A DNA stretch of 64,000 bases from an uncultured Pirellulaceae bacterium (GTDB lineage: Bacteria; Planctomycetota; Planctomycetia; Pirellulales; Pirellulaceae): positions 310,001 to 374,000 of the forward strand of contig CALKCK010000009.1 of assembly GCA_938083195.1 (NCBI GenBank), read 5' to 3'. The position numbers and the translations under genes were made by a program. Below are positions 18,560 to 27,975 of the stretch, in pieces (positions within the stretch are counted from its first letter, which is position 1; each line of letters begins with the position of its first letter). Under the pieces are notes generated by a model that had not been told where the DNA came from, did not search any database, and was given only the letters and a program-made list of their open reading frames with translations.

Positions 18560-19892
18560 ATTCTCCGAAACGGTTCTAAACCGATGCTCCGAAATCGTCA
18601 ACAATACGCGATCGCTCCAGCCTGTTGGTTGCCTCACCGTTGCTCAAGGAGCGATTACGGCATCATTGCCCGCGAGTGTGGGCGAGCTTGTTGAAATTGA
18701 AAACAAGTCGGGGCCAAACACCCTTGCCGAAGTCATTGGATTCTCAGATGACCTCGTCCAGCTAATGCCCTTTTCGCACAACAATCAACTTCAGCGCGGC
18801 GATCGAGTTTTTTCTCTTGGGCGCCCCATGAAAGTCCCCGTTGGCGACCAATTGCTTGGCCGGGTGATTAATGCCATTGGTGAGCCAATCGACGGGAACG
18901 GCAAGCTTGGAACACAGCGATTCAAGAGCGTTGTCCTCGATCCACCCAATGCACTCACCCGAAAACCAGTCGATGAAGTCTTTGCAACGGGACAAAAAGC
19001 GATCGACGGGATGCTGACAATTGGAAAAGGTCAACGCGTAGGATTATTCGCTGGCAGTGGAGTCGGCAAAAGTACCCTGCTAGGACAGATCGCCCGCTAC
19101 GCGAGCGCCGACCTCAATGTCGTCGCCTTGATTGGTGAACGAGGTCGAGAAGTACTGCCATTTATCAATGAATCGCTTGGTGCGGAAGGAATGGCCAAAT
19201 CAATCGTCATCGTTTCGACGGCGAACGAAAGTCCGCTGGCCAGAGTCCGTGCGGCAGAATCCGCCATTGCCATTGCCAACTGGCATCGACGGCAGGGAAA
19301 AAGCGTCTTTTTGATGTTAGACAGCCTAACCCGATTCGCGATGGCTCAACGCGACCTTGGGCTGATGCTTGGCGAACCTCCAACCACCCGGGGCTACACG
19401 CCCTCCGTTTTCCAAAAAATGGCAACACTGTTGGAACAACTTGGAAATTCAGATCGTGGCTCCATCACCGGATTGCTAACCGTTCTTGTCGATGGCGATG
19501 ACATGAACGATCCGATCGCCGACTCCGCCCGCTCAATTCTGGATGGACACATCGTCCTTGACCGCGATCTTGCCAACGCGGGGCACTATCCTCCAATCAG
19601 TGTCTTGCAAAGCCTAAGTCGACTATTCCAGGAACTAACCGAACCGGTACACTCATCCTCCGCTCTCGCTATTCGACAAATCATGGCCAAATATCAGGAC
19701 GTCATTGATCTCATTCAAGTTGGTGCCTACACCAAAGGTGCCTCTCCACAGACGGATATTGCCGTTGAAATGTATCCGAAAATTTGTCAGTTTCTCCAAC
19801 AACCGTTGCAAGCTCCCTGTTCCATCGAAGATACCAAACGGCACATGCAGAGACTCGTTGACATGCTCCAGCATCAATACCCACCGAACTGA
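18552..19892 (+). CDS. fliI: Flagellar export ATPase FliI
   Basis: About 446 residues from the ATG at 18552, inside the end of fliH. It is an F1-beta-like ATPase: Walker A AGSGVGKST near residues 167-175, the conserved ALIGERGREV, Walker B SVFLMLDSLTRFAMAQRD, and GYTPSVFQKMATLLEQLG. FliI hydrolyses ATP to unfold and load export substrates. All catalytic elements are intact. Confidence 0.98.
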   Translation: MSKFSETVLNRCSEIVNNTRSLQPVGCLTVAQGAITASLPASVGELVEIENKSGPNTLAEVIGFSDDLVQLMPFSHNNQLQRGDRVFSLGRPMKVPVGDQLLGRVINAIGEPIDGNGKLGTQRFKSVVLDPPNALTRKPVDEVFATGQKAIDGMLTIGKGQRVGLFAGSGVGKSTLLGQIARYASADLNVVALIGERGREVLPFINESLGAEGMAKSIVIVSTANESPLARVRAAESAIAIANWHRRQGKSVFLMLDSLTRFAMAQRDLGLMLGEPPTTRGYTPSVFQKMATLLEQLGNSDRGSITGLLTVLVDGDDMNDPIADSARSILDGHIVLDRDLANAGHYPPISVLQSLSRLFQELTEPVHSSSALAIRQIMAKYQDVIDLIQVGAYTKGASPQTDIAVEMYPKICQFLQQPLQAPCSIEDTKRHMQRLVDMLQHQYPPN

Positions 19893-19935
19893 TGAAATTT
19901 ACCGCGAGATGCGTCATTTGGGTTGAGAAGAACTA

Positions 19936-20382
19936 ATGAATCAAACCAAGAAAATTGAAAAACTCAACAAGGTTTTAGATTTCTATAAAAAAGAATTAGA
20001 TCAACAAAAATTTCAATTAAGTGAAAAGAGCAATCTGCTCAAAAAGATTGAAACAACTTTGCAAATCCACCAGGCAAAAATAAAAAATTCTCTCGCAGGA
20101 CTAGAATCCTCAAATGTGACAATCAGCAATTGCCTGATTCGAAAACCACTGATTGATCAATTACAAGTCGAACTCGAGTCAACTCAAGAACAACTCAAAG
20201 TAGCACAACTTGATTTTGAAAACCAAAAACAAATCATCAGAAAACAAATGTCCAAAATCGATTCAATGGAAAAATTGATCGAACGAAAATTAGCTGAATT
20301 AGTCTACGAAGAAACTAAACGCGAACACGCGACCGCTGATGAACGGTACCTGAATACCGATTTTAAAGGAACCAAAAGATGA
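19936..20382 (+). CDS. fliJ: Flagellar coiled-coil export protein FliJ
   Basis: A 148-residue, almost fully helical, Lys/Glu/Gln-rich protein with two predicted long coiled-coil arms, as in FliJ, which forms the stalk of the FliI ring and contacts FlhA. Position directly after fliI and length both fit. Sequence similarity within FliJ is always low, so the call is mainly by architecture and synteny. It overlaps the next gene by four bases. Confidence 0.82.
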   Translation: MNQTKKIEKLNKVLDFYKKELDQQKFQLSEKSNLLKKIETTLQIHQAKIKNSLAGLESSNVTISNCLIRKPLIDQLQVELESTQEQLKVAQLDFENQKQIIRKQMSKIDSMEKLIERKLAELVYEETKREHATADERYLNTDFKGTKR

Positions 20383-21134
20383 AATCAATTATTATTGCTG
20401 GACTCATTGGCACGCTCTTATTCAGCGTCTCTGCAATAGGCAGCTGGTTTGTCTTTAAACCGAAGAGTGAACCAGTAGCGTCGGATCCAGTTTCGGAATT
20501 TGATGGCAAACTTCCGATGGTAGATACAACCAAAGCTCAGGAACAAATGCCTCTAGGAATTCGACCAGATGTTCCGATGCCGCCCAGCGTCGCACTCGAC
20601 CTGATGAACTCAATCATCCAAAGCGAAAAGAAACTTCAGGAAAAAGAAGAGCGGCTTAAAAAGGAAGAAAAACGAATCTCCCTGCTCCGCGAAGATCTCG
20701 AAAGAGAACGGAGTGAACTCGATTCTTTTTCAAAAAAGATTGACTCCAAAATCAACGAGGCAAAAGAAGCAACTAACCTTCTTAAATTGGAAAAAGAAGC
20801 GGTCAAGAAAGAGGTGAAAGAGCTTTCGATGTATGAAAATCGATTGGGGAAAAAAGTGGGTGACTTGGCCAGTGAAGAATTGAAGCAGCAAGTCAATGGA
20901 TTGAAAGACATATTTCGAACGCTCGACCCGGCTAGGGCTGCAGAAATCCTCAAGGCCTACGCCGACCGCGGAAACCTTAACCTCGTCGCGAATCTCTTGG
21001 ACAGCCTGGAAGATCGGCAAAAGGCAAAAATCATTGCTGAACTCGACAGCCCAACTCTCACCGCAGAAATCATGGATACGCTAATCAATCCACGACCTGC
21101 TGGTGCAACTCCCATAAAGAGCTTTCGCAGATAA
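20379..21134 (+). CDS. MotE-like membrane protein with MgtE-N-type C-terminal domain
   Basis: A 251-residue protein with an N-terminal membrane span (IIIAGLIGTLLFSVSAIGSWFV), a long Lys/Glu coiled coil (residues about 75-165) and a C-terminal domain with DIFRTLDPARAAEILKAYA and IIAELDSPTLTAEIMDTL. That repeat-type domain is the MgtE-N/MotE fold known from flagellar proteins beside fliJ (MotE, YlxF), which chaperone MotC or act at the stator. It lies between fliJ and fliQ. Confidence 0.8.
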   Translation: MKSIIIAGLIGTLLFSVSAIGSWFVFKPKSEPVASDPVSEFDGKLPMVDTTKAQEQMPLGIRPDVPMPPSVALDLMNSIIQSEKKLQEKEERLKKEEKRISLLREDLERERSELDSFSKKIDSKINEAKEATNLLKLEKEAVKKEVKELSMYENRLGKKVGDLASEELKQQVNGLKDIFRTLDPARAAEILKAYADRGNLNLVANLLDSLEDRQKAKIIAELDSPTLTAEIMDTLINPRPAGATPIKSFRR

Positions 21135-21187
21135 CCGTTTCAGCTAACAAAGCAATCCCCACCCCAGCGGCGAACAAGGATCAAGAC

Positions 21188-21454
21188 ATGGAAGTCTCAG
21201 AAGCAATTGTGATCGGCAGAAACCTCTTTACAACTTCCTTGCTACTAGTGGCTCCCATTGTGATCGTCAGTCTCGTCGTTGGTGTCTTGATCAGTATCGC
21301 ACAAACGGTCACCAGCATTCAGGAGCAGACACTCACGTTCGCTCCCCGAATCGTCGCCGTTGTCGCCATCATTATTTTCCTGACGCCCTGGTACCTTTCG
21401 ACACTGAAAGATTTCACTGTCGAAATGTTTAGCTACATGAACCAAATTCTATGA
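21188..21454 (+). CDS. fliQ: Flagellar export gate protein FliQ
   Basis: An 88-residue protein with two membrane helices and the FliQ core (LVAPIVIVSLVVGVLISIAQTVTSIQEQTLTF). It forms part of the FliPQR gate. It overlaps fliR by four bases and has a good AAGGATC ribosome-binding region. Confidence 0.98.
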   Translation: MEVSEAIVIGRNLFTTSLLLVAPIVIVSLVVGVLISIAQTVTSIQEQTLTFAPRIVAVVAIIIFLTPWYLSTLKDFTVEMFSYMNQIL

Positions 21455-22218
21455 CGGCTGAGCATCAGTTATTTAATTTCATTTTGATTCTTGCACGCGT
21501 CTCAGCATTCGTCGCGTTTCTGCCAATTTTTGCGCAACGCCAGTTACCGCACCTGGTCAAAGCTGGTCTTGCAATGTCGTTAACCGTTTTTTGGTTCGGC
21601 GCTCTTCCGCAAGAATTGTTCTACGTCAATCAGATTGATATCGTGGTTTCAGCGTTATTTCTAGCGAAAGAAATCACAATTGGCTTTTTGCTGGCAATGT
21701 TACTGGGCTTCATGTTTGTTCAGGCTAAAATTGCCGGTGCCTATATTGGCCAAGAAGTTGGACTTTCTTTAGCTTCGGTTACCAGCCCTGGCACTTCAGA
21801 TTCATCCACACTCGTCACGACGATTTTCGAAACCTTTGCCGTCTTACTATTTTTCGGCTTAAACCTCCATCATTTCCTCGTACGGATAGTTCATTACTCG
21901 CTAATTCACCTCGCTGGCAAAATCGAAATCACAGACCTGCCAACAGAGCTATTGACTCAAATGGCCAGTTCACTTACTACACACGGAAGCATGATTGCGG
22001 CTCCGATCGGCGTCAGTCTATTTATTTTGACTATTGCCATCTCGCTCCTCAACAAAGCCGCACCCACGCTTAACCTGTTCTCCGTAGGTATGACATTACG
22101 AAGTGGAATTGGCATCCTGTGCCTCATTGTCTTTTTTCCGATCATCATTAAATCAATGGAAGCTCACTTTCGTATCTATCTATTTCAATTGGAACAATTT
22201 TTTACCTACTTTCAATAA
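21451..22218 (+). CDS. fliR: Flagellar export gate protein FliR
   Basis: A 255-residue, multi-pass membrane protein with FliR signatures (LARVSAFVAFLPIFAQRQLP; KEITIGFLLAMLLGFMF; GAYIGQEVGLSLA). It closes the FliPQR gate and contacts FlhB. Length is standard. It overlaps fliQ by four bases. Confidence 0.97.
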   Translation: MTAEHQLFNFILILARVSAFVAFLPIFAQRQLPHLVKAGLAMSLTVFWFGALPQELFYVNQIDIVVSALFLAKEITIGFLLAMLLGFMFVQAKIAGAYIGQEVGLSLASVTSPGTSDSSTLVTTIFETFAVLLFFGLNLHHFLVRIVHYSLIHLAGKIEITDLPTELLTQMASSLTTHGSMIAAPIGVSLFILTIAISLLNKAAPTLNLFSVGMTLRSGIGILCLIVFFPIIIKSMEAHFRIYLFQLEQFFTYFQ

Positions 22219-22245
22219 ATCGCAAACCTCTAAAATCAATCGGTA

Positions 22246-23310
22246 ATGTCCGAACGCAACGATCAACCGACAGAACAGCCAACACAGCGGCGCAAGGAAC
22301 GGGCGCTCGAAGACGGACAGCTGGCTTATAGCTCGGAGCTGGTTGGTGGACTGATCATTCTTGCAGCCATTGGTTTCTTTATGCTGATGGGAAATTGGTT
22401 TTTCAAGGCATTGCTCGACTCCATTCGAGAAAGCCTTACTTTCTTCAATCCTATGATCGAAAATCCTGATTCGATCCTAATCAGTTTACGGCGACACGTT
22501 ACCAAGGTTGGCGTTGCCTGCATGGGACTGATGCTGCCATTAATGGCAATGGTCATCATCGTCGGAGCACTACAAACTCGATTTAATATTTCTTTAAAAC
22601 CGCTGAACGTCAAATGGAATAAACTCTCACCAAAGTCCGGTCTTAAGCGGATCTTTTCCACGCGATCCGTCAACCGCGGCGCCGTTGCAATTTTAAAAAC
22701 CATTGCGATTATTGTTGCTGGTTACTGGATCACGATGGCACACTTTGAACAAATTGCCACGTCAGGATTTAGCAACTACCATCACATGCTGGCTATTGGA
22801 ACCAGCATTATTTTACAAATTGGGTTAGTGACGGCACTGCTTATGGTCGTGGTGGGAATCGGTGACCTTGGCTTTCAAATCTGGAAACAAAATAAAGATT
22901 TGATGATGACCAAGCAGGAAATTCGGGATGAGCAAAAGGACATTGAGGGAAGCCCTGAGTTAAAGGCCCGCATTCGGAAAATCCAGAATGAGATGTCCCA
23001 GAAACGGATGGCGAGAGAGGTTCCCGAGGCAACAGTGGTCATCACCAACCCGACCCACTTTGCCGTTGCCTTAAAATATGATCCACAAGTTTCTGCGGCA
23101 CCAATCGTCGTCGCCAAGGGTGCTGACCTCTTGGCTAAAAAGATTATCAACATTGCAAAGAGCAATGGCGTTGCTGTGATTGAACGCAAACCAGTTGCTC
23201 GCTTCCTGTACGCCAATGTCAAAATTGGCCACGAAATACCGCTTGAACTATATCAAGCGGTCGCGGAAATCCTCAACTACATCCAAAAGCTAAACCGCAA
23301 ATCGGCGTGA
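22246..23310 (+). CDS. flhB: Flagellar export switch protein FlhB
   Basis: A 354-residue protein with four membrane segments and a cytosolic C-terminal domain. The autocleavage motif NPTH is present at residues 268-271 (VVITNPTHFAVALKYD), so substrate-specificity switching should be intact. The N-terminal ERNDQPTEQPTQRR is typical. It is the last gene of the plus-strand operon begun by flgB and converges with flgE. Confidence 0.98.
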   Translation: MSERNDQPTEQPTQRRKERALEDGQLAYSSELVGGLIILAAIGFFMLMGNWFFKALLDSIRESLTFFNPMIENPDSILISLRRHVTKVGVACMGLMLPLMAMVIIVGALQTRFNISLKPLNVKWNKLSPKSGLKRIFSTRSVNRGAVAILKTIAIIVAGYWITMAHFEQIATSGFSNYHHMLAIGTSIILQIGLVTALLMVVVGIGDLGFQIWKQNKDLMMTKQEIRDEQKDIEGSPELKARIRKIQNEMSQKRMAREVPEATVVITNPTHFAVALKYDPQVSAAPIVVAKGADLLAKKIINIAKSNGVAVIERKPVARFLYANVKIGHEIPLELYQAVAEILNYIQKLNRKSA

Positions 23311-23363
23311 TCACTTTCGCCAACGATCTAACCAGCCAATCCGATGAACTCACCCCGATCCAG

Positions 23364-23395
23364 TGAGGGAGAGGCGTGAATTTACCGCTCCCTCA
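23364..23395. terminator. Hairpin between convergent flhB and flgE
   Basis: The inverted repeat TGAGGGAG (23364-23371) / CTCCCTCA (23388-23395), an 8-bp stem with a 16-nt loop, lies midway between two convergent operons. The U-tract is poor on both sides, so it would be a weak or factor-assisted bidirectional terminator. Confidence 0.5.
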
Positions 23396-23410
23396 AGACC
23401 GCGATGTTGT

Positions 23411-25051
23411 TTAGAAGATGTTATTCAATTCTTGCAAGACTTCCGTTGCAACCGTGATTGATCTCGCATTTGCTGAGAATCCACGCTGAGCAATAATCAA
23501 TTGAGTAAACTCGAGAGCGACATCAACATTCGACGATTCGAGGTGTTCTCCGCGAACCGCTCCTCTGCCGTTGGCGGCACCAACGCCGATATCGGGAGCA
23601 CCACTGTTCGCAGTTTGCCCGTAGTAGTTATCGCCAAGATTTTCGAGACCCTGTTGGTTTGAAAATCTTGCAATCGCGAGCTGGGCTACCTGAACTTCAC
23701 GTCCATTACTCGCGATCCCGGACACGACTCCGTCAGCAGACACATTCATCTTTACGATTGTTCCAGGAGAAAACCCATCCTGTTGAAACGTCGCGGAATA
23801 ATTTGTCGCCAGATGAGAGAGGCTGTTTAGAGAAACATCTATCTCCTGTGGTTCAACAATAGAGTCAATGAGTACTTCAATATTGGCGTCTCCCAATCCA
23901 GTACCATTCATAATTTGAAATGAACCGTCCTCTTTGAATCGAATCTCCGATATCAGCCCGTCGCTGAGAGAAACCAGCGGATCACTTGATGAAAAATTTG
24001 CCGCCCAAGTATTATTTCCTGTCTTCTCGAAAGTGACATTCAGTAAATGCGGTTCGCCCCGGGTATCGAAAATCTGCAAAGTCGAATTGACAGTGTCACC
24101 TGCCTTTCCATCGGTTTCAACAATGAAAATTGCATCCTCAAATTCAGTCTCTCCTACGTTCCCTGGATTGTCCGACAATTGCAAACTCAAGAGAGCGTCG
24201 CCTACATCATCGGCGGTGACCAATAAATTCCCCGTCGCGTCAAGCGTCACAGTAGCTCCGACAACACTTCCGTTTATAGAATTAACAAGATCGTCAACCG
24301 TGGTCGCAGGGCCAACCGGTAGGTTAGTCGAAAAAGAAGAACCATCTACATTGGTACCGATGATATCGATCGAATCACCAAGAATGTAATTAACGCCGTT
24401 GAAATCGAGGTCATTTAACAAAGTAGTTGGAACAGCGGGCACCCCCGAATCAGTCAGTGGATAAGACGTCGTGAGCACCTCGGCAAGAGGCGGCCCAGCT
24501 GAAGCGGGCAAGTTGCCAATTAACTCTGACGTCGTTGTCGCTTTCCCCGGCACGCTCGCCCCCAGCGGAATCTGAATCCTCGTGTCTCCTGGAATCTGAA
24601 ACCCAGGCTCTGTGGCCGTTGCTTCTCCGCTGGCACCAAAACGCTGAACGTATCCACCAGTCGATGGATCTACTAAATATCCGGACGAATCAACTGAAAA
24701 TGAACCGTCACGTGTGTAGGCCTGCTGATCTCCCTTGATTACAAAAAAACCATCACCGTCGAGTGCATAATCAAATTCACCACTACTCGCGTTGAGAACT
24801 CCCTGCGTAAAATTTTGCGAGACTTCAGCTACGCGAACACCGTTGCCGACTTGAATTGGATTCACGCCGCCGTCAACGTCTCCAGAAGCACCCACAGCAG
24901 GAGCTCGATCGGTGTAGATTAGGTCGGAAAACAAAACCCGTTGCGACTTGTATCCAGTCGTATTTAAGTTAGCAATATTACTCGCAACCACATCAAGTTT
25001 TTGCTGGTGAGCCAACAGCCCAGTCGCACCGGTAATTAAACTTTTACTCAT
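23411..25051 (-). CDS. flgE: Flagellar hook protein FlgE
   Basis: A 546-residue protein with the rod/hook N-terminal motif (KLDVVASNIANLNTTGYKSQRVLFSDLIY) and a C-terminal hook domain ending SNVDVALEFTQLIIAQRGFSANARSI, diagnostic of FlgE/FlgF/FlgG proteins. The long middle (about 140-390) forms the variable surface domains and makes it a hook protein rather than a rod protein. It is downstream of fliK and flgD in a minus-strand hook operon, a common arrangement. Confidence 0.95.
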   Translation of the reverse strand: MSKSLITGATGLLAHQQKLDVVASNIANLNTTGYKSQRVLFSDLIYTDRAPAVGASGDVDGGVNPIQVGNGVRVAEVSQNFTQGVLNASSGEFDYALDGDGFFVIKGDQQAYTRDGSFSVDSSGYLVDPSTGGYVQRFGASGEATATEPGFQIPGDTRIQIPLGASVPGKATTTSELIGNLPASAGPPLAEVLTTSYPLTDSGVPAVPTTLLNDLDFNGVNYILGDSIDIIGTNVDGSSFSTNLPVGPATTVDDLVNSINGSVVGATVTLDATGNLLVTADDVGDALLSLQLSDNPGNVGETEFEDAIFIVETDGKAGDTVNSTLQIFDTRGEPHLLNVTFEKTGNNTWAANFSSSDPLVSLSDGLISEIRFKEDGSFQIMNGTGLGDANIEVLIDSIVEPQEIDVSLNSLSHLATNYSATFQQDGFSPGTIVKMNVSADGVVSGIASNGREVQVAQLAIARFSNQQGLENLGDNYYGQTANSGAPDIGVGAANGRGAVRGEHLESSNVDVALEFTQLIIAQRGFSANARSITVATEVLQELNNIF

Positions 25052-25195
25052 CTGGATCTCTCTAATTGAAAGTTAAAATCGATTGAATTCCAACCGCTTC
25101 ACTTCACCTACCATCGGGAATAGCAAGTGAAGCAAAACATCAAGCAAAGTGACTATCATCTTGCTTATTGCGTTCGAAATCTGAATGGTTACAAA

Positions 25196-25555
25196 CTATA
25201 TCGTGACGCCGGAAATTAAATTCAAACCAACACGCTCGCCATTGATCATGAGATTGGCGGGGCCGCTGTTTGCAATTAATTCCTCAACAAGGCCTGACTT
25301 TTTCTCCCCCGTCACAGCATCCGTGTAAGAGGCCTGCTTACCTACGAGGTTCATCCCCTGCGTAAGCTGTGTGGTCTCCAACAACTGTTCGAAGTTAGAA
25401 TTCAACGCTTCGGTTTGCTCCAACTGCGAAAACTGCGCGAGTTGTGCAATAAAATCCTCTTGATTGACAGGTTCCATCGGATCTTGATTTTTTAATTGCA
25501 CTGTTAGCAAATTAAGAAAATCATTAGTTGCTACTTGCGATGTTATTCCTGGCAT
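25196..25555 (-). CDS. flgD: Minimal hook cap protein FlgD
   Basis: About 119 residues from the ATG at 25555, with a strong AGGAGG five bases upstream; the GTG just before is too close to it. The N-terminal export and assembly region is typical (TNDFLNLLTVQLKNQDPMEPVNQEDFIAQLAQFSQLEQTE split across residues 11-50). The protein then stops after a short domain. Canonical FlgD (about 220-230 residues) adds tudor and Ig-like domains that form the pentameric cap, so the cap body is missing or supplied elsewhere. This short form is known in several phyla. Confidence 0.92.
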   Translation of the reverse strand: MPGITSQVATNDFLNLLTVQLKNQDPMEPVNQEDFIAQLAQFSQLEQTEALNSNFEQLLETTQLTQGMNLVGKQASYTDAVTGEKKSGLVEELIANSGPANLMINGERVGLNLISGVTI

Positions 25556-25630
25556 CACGACCTCCTAAAGTTATTATTTTTTTTCTATCTTGAATTTAAA
25601 CCATGCCAACAGTTGATCTGAACGACGGAT

Positions 25631-26656
25631 TTACACCCGAATATCAATTATCGAGGTGCTATCTCGTGACACCGGTTGCTCGCTTGACTTCACTTCTTCT
25701 GACTCATTAAATAAATCCGAACTCATAAAACTTGACTCTGTCTCGCTCTCGCCACGCGGATCTGATTGCTCACTTTGATATCCAATATCAAGTGAATCGA
25801 AATCAATTCCATTTTCGGCAAGCGCCTGAACTAGTTGTGATTTATTCTGTTTCAGCAAGTCAGCCGCAACCATTTCGCTTGCCAAAATCTTGACTTGAAG
25901 CACATCCTTGTCCCAATCCAGTTGCAACGTGAGTTGCCCTAATTCAGCGGGATGGAGCTGCAAAGTCATTTGCTTCTGTTCACCTCGCTCGGTCAGGCGA
26001 ATCTGTTGAACTAAGTTTTCGGTGACAGTCTCAGTCACAGCTTCCATCTTGCCGGCAGTCAACGCCGTCGTTCTGGAGGCCCGGTTGAGCGGTGATGAAT
26101 CATCCTGAATGAGCCCCGAAAGCGCTGCCTTAAGATTGGGCTCCGAGGATTCAGAATCGTTTTCATTGCCTTGGGAAAACTCCCAACCACTTTCTCTCGC
26201 TCCGGCGATCGCCTGCAAACCGACCAGTAAATCTGAATCTACCCCTTCTGTTCCACCTGCCTGAAGAGCAGCGACCTCTTCGCTCATTGCGCTGACGACG
26301 GGAGCTTGCAACGGCATCGTTTCAACCATTGGTTTCTGCAGAGCATTTGTAGATGATTGCGTTAGGAGCGTTCCATTAGCCTGGACCAAAATAGAATTCG
26401 TTAATGAAAAATCAGCCAATTCTGGATCGACTCCGGCTGATTGAACAATCAAAGAAAACGCTGGATCAGCCTCGATATTAAGATCATCCAACTCTAACGT
26501 GGCGGCTATCTCGGAAACTCCATCGGGACCCGGACTAACCGACTCGGTGAAACTCGCAAAGTGAGTACCGGAGGGCAGGGAGCTATTGGAAGGTTCAGAC
26601 GCTACGGAATCAATTTCGCGCAGCGGTACATCGATAGGTAGGCTTGGTATATTCAC
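25631..26656 (-). CDS. fliK: Hook-length control protein FliK
   Basis: A 341-residue protein. The first 200 residues are Ser/Gln/Ala-rich low-complexity (ruler region). Residues about 215-300 carry the Flg_hook domain (MTLQLHPAELGQLTLQLDWDKDVLQVKI), which interacts with FlhB at hook completion. The start appears to be GTG at 26656, with a weak ribosome-binding site, about 40 bases after a good sigma-54 promoter. It is first in the fliK-flgD-flgE operon. Confidence 0.9.
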   Translation of the reverse strand: MNIPSLPIDVPLREIDSVASEPSNSSLPSGTHFASFTESVSPGPDGVSEIAATLELDDLNIEADPAFSLIVQSAGVDPELADFSLTNSILVQANGTLLTQSSTNALQKPMVETMPLQAPVVSAMSEEVAALQAGGTEGVDSDLLVGLQAIAGARESGWEFSQGNENDSESSEPNLKAALSGLIQDDSSPLNRASRTTALTAGKMEAVTETVTENLVQQIRLTERGEQKQMTLQLHPAELGQLTLQLDWDKDVLQVKILASEMVAADLLKQNKSQLVQALAENGIDFDSLDIGYQSEQSDPRGESETESSFMSSDLFNESEEVKSSEQPVSRDSTSIIDIRV

Positions 26657-27099
26657 TGTCAGCTTCAGAGGTAAGGGTCAAAAACGATTGCGGGATTAAT
26701 CCACTTAGCAAAGCGGATGCCACAGATTGCTTTTTCACTATTTTCTTCTTCCTACCAATAAAAACAGGGAAAACAAGCTGAATTAATTTCACCCATTTTT
26801 GGCGAAGATAGAAAGACTTTCACCGTCGGGGAAATTTTTGCCTTCAATTGATTCTGCGTAACGCAACTTAAATCTGCTAGCGGCCTCTGCCCCCAATCCC
26901 TCAGTGCCTACCGAATACGCCGAAAAGAAGCAGCTGGCGGCTGATTCCAATTCTTCAAAATCCAATTCTCTATTGACAGAATTCCTCGAATTTCGAACAA
27001 CCGTTTTTGGATAACGACCCAAGCCCTGAGAAGACAAACTTGAGCGTTGATTAATCCAACTAAACTCGACCCCACTCCATCCGTGGTACCAACGGCTCA
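26657..27099. other. Control region upstream of fliK and the response regulator
   Basis: About 440 bases between divergent genes. It contains a sigma-54 promoter for fliK (26706-26722) and a GCTAGC site (26876-26881) about 155 bases upstream of it. A 103-codon minus-strand reading frame lacks an ATG or GTG start and is not accepted as a gene. Confidence 0.55.
26706..26722 (-). promoter_or_regulatory. Sigma-54 promoter of the fliK-flgD-flgE operon
   Basis: Minus strand TGGCATCCGCTTTGCTA: -24 TGGCA and -12 TTGCT with exact GG-N10-GC spacing, matching consensus TGGCAC-N5-TTGCW closely. Transcription should begin about 12 bases downstream, leaving a leader of about 40 bases before the fliK start. 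The sigma-54 activator encoded at 27976-29043 is the obvious partner. Confidence 0.8.
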
Positions 27100-27786
27100 A
27101 TGATTTTCAGCACCCCAACGAATTCACTGATCATTTGCGCAACTGACGATCAGTCATTTGCGAATCGGATGAGCTATGCAGCCAAGTTGATTGATGCTGA
27201 GGCCTATTCTTCATCAACAATTGAAGAAGCCATCAACACCTCTAGGCAATATTTTTCACGCTGTTTAATCGTCGATTTTGATTTCTGGCACCGCGACCAG
27301 CTACATTTTTTAGACCGCTCAATTGCTAGAGAAACCCCTTTGCTGATCGCTACCCCATCCGGCGACATTAACGCTGCATTCATCGCGGGGGCGGCAGGCG
27401 CGATGGGAACCTTCGAAAAAGGTATTGAGCCCACTGAATTGGCACTGCTTTTCCAAGCTGCACTTCTCAGTGAACAAACGCTGCGAGAGACTCAACCCTA
27501 TGACAACCCAACGTTCAAAATCCTGAGCACTCGAGAAAAAGACGTCCTCACTTATTTAATGGCAGGCGAACCCAATAAGCGTGTGGCGTCTCTATTAGAT
27601 ATCGGACTTCGAACGGTAGAATCCGACCGCGCCCAATTAATGTCCAAACTCAAAGTCAATTCATTTACTGAACTAGTGAAAATGGTGACGGAGATTGAAA
27701 ATGACTTAGTTCTTACCCGTCAAAAAATATTCTGCGACATCTCACTTGGATTGATTACTTCCAACGTCGCCGCCACGGGTGAGTAA
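27100..27786 (+). CDS. FixJ/NarL-type response regulator
   Basis: A 228-residue protein. The N-terminal half is a slightly divergent receiver domain: acidic pair Asp16-Asp17, candidate phosphoacceptor Asp59 (LIVDFDFW), a TPSGD turn, and a Lys in GTFEKG. The C-terminal half is a LuxR-type helix-turn-helix (LSTREKDVLTYLMAGEPNKRVASLLDIGLRTVESDRAQLMSKL). No histidine kinase lies nearby. Its position in the flagellar control centre, divergent from fliK and convergent with the sigma-54 activator, suggests a role in flagellar transcription. The palindrome at 14230-14243 is a possible LuxR-type target. That link is inferred. Confidence 0.87.
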   Translation: MIFSTPTNSLIICATDDQSFANRMSYAAKLIDAEAYSSSTIEEAINTSRQYFSRCLIVDFDFWHRDQLHFLDRSIARETPLLIATPSGDINAAFIAGAAGAMGTFEKGIEPTELALLFQAALLSEQTLRETQPYDNPTFKILSTREKDVLTYLMAGEPNKRVASLLDIGLRTVESDRAQLMSKLKVNSFTELVKMVTEIENDLVLTRQKIFCDISLGLITSNVAATGE

Positions 27787-27818
27787 TACAGCTTCAGAGA
27801 TTGCTGGAGGAGTGGGGC

Positions 27819-27894
27819 GCAAACTGATCGGGTTACAAACTGATCGGGTTACAAACTGGCTGGGTTTATTAACTGGCGGGGTTACAAACTGGCG
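27819..27894. repeat. Degenerate 16-bp tandem array, about 4.7 copies
   Basis: Units of ACAAACTGATCGGGTT: 27819-27834 (first base G), 27835-27850 (exact), 27851-27866 (ACAAACTGGCTGGGTT), 27867-27883 (17 bases, TATTAACTGGCGGGGTT) and a partial 27884-27894. It lies between the convergent response-regulator and sigma-54-activator genes. It has no clear hairpin and is probably a slippage array, possibly serving as a spacer. Confidence 0.85.
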
Positions 27895-27975
27895 AGAGAC
27901 ACTTGACTCGGATCAAGTATTTATCGGTTGATCAAAAATTCAACCTTCTGAGCCACATCCTCAACCGTGCTCTCT

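Noticed and set aside
26610-26792. 60-codon minus-strand frame overlapping the fliK start
   Set aside because: It covers the sigma-54 promoter and overlaps fliK in another frame. It has no ribosome-binding site.
26789-27100. 103-codon minus-strand reading frame upstream of fliK
   Set aside because: It lacks ATG and GTG (only TTG), spans the GCTAGC site and promoter region, and resembles no family. A real small protein cannot be excluded, but nothing supports it.
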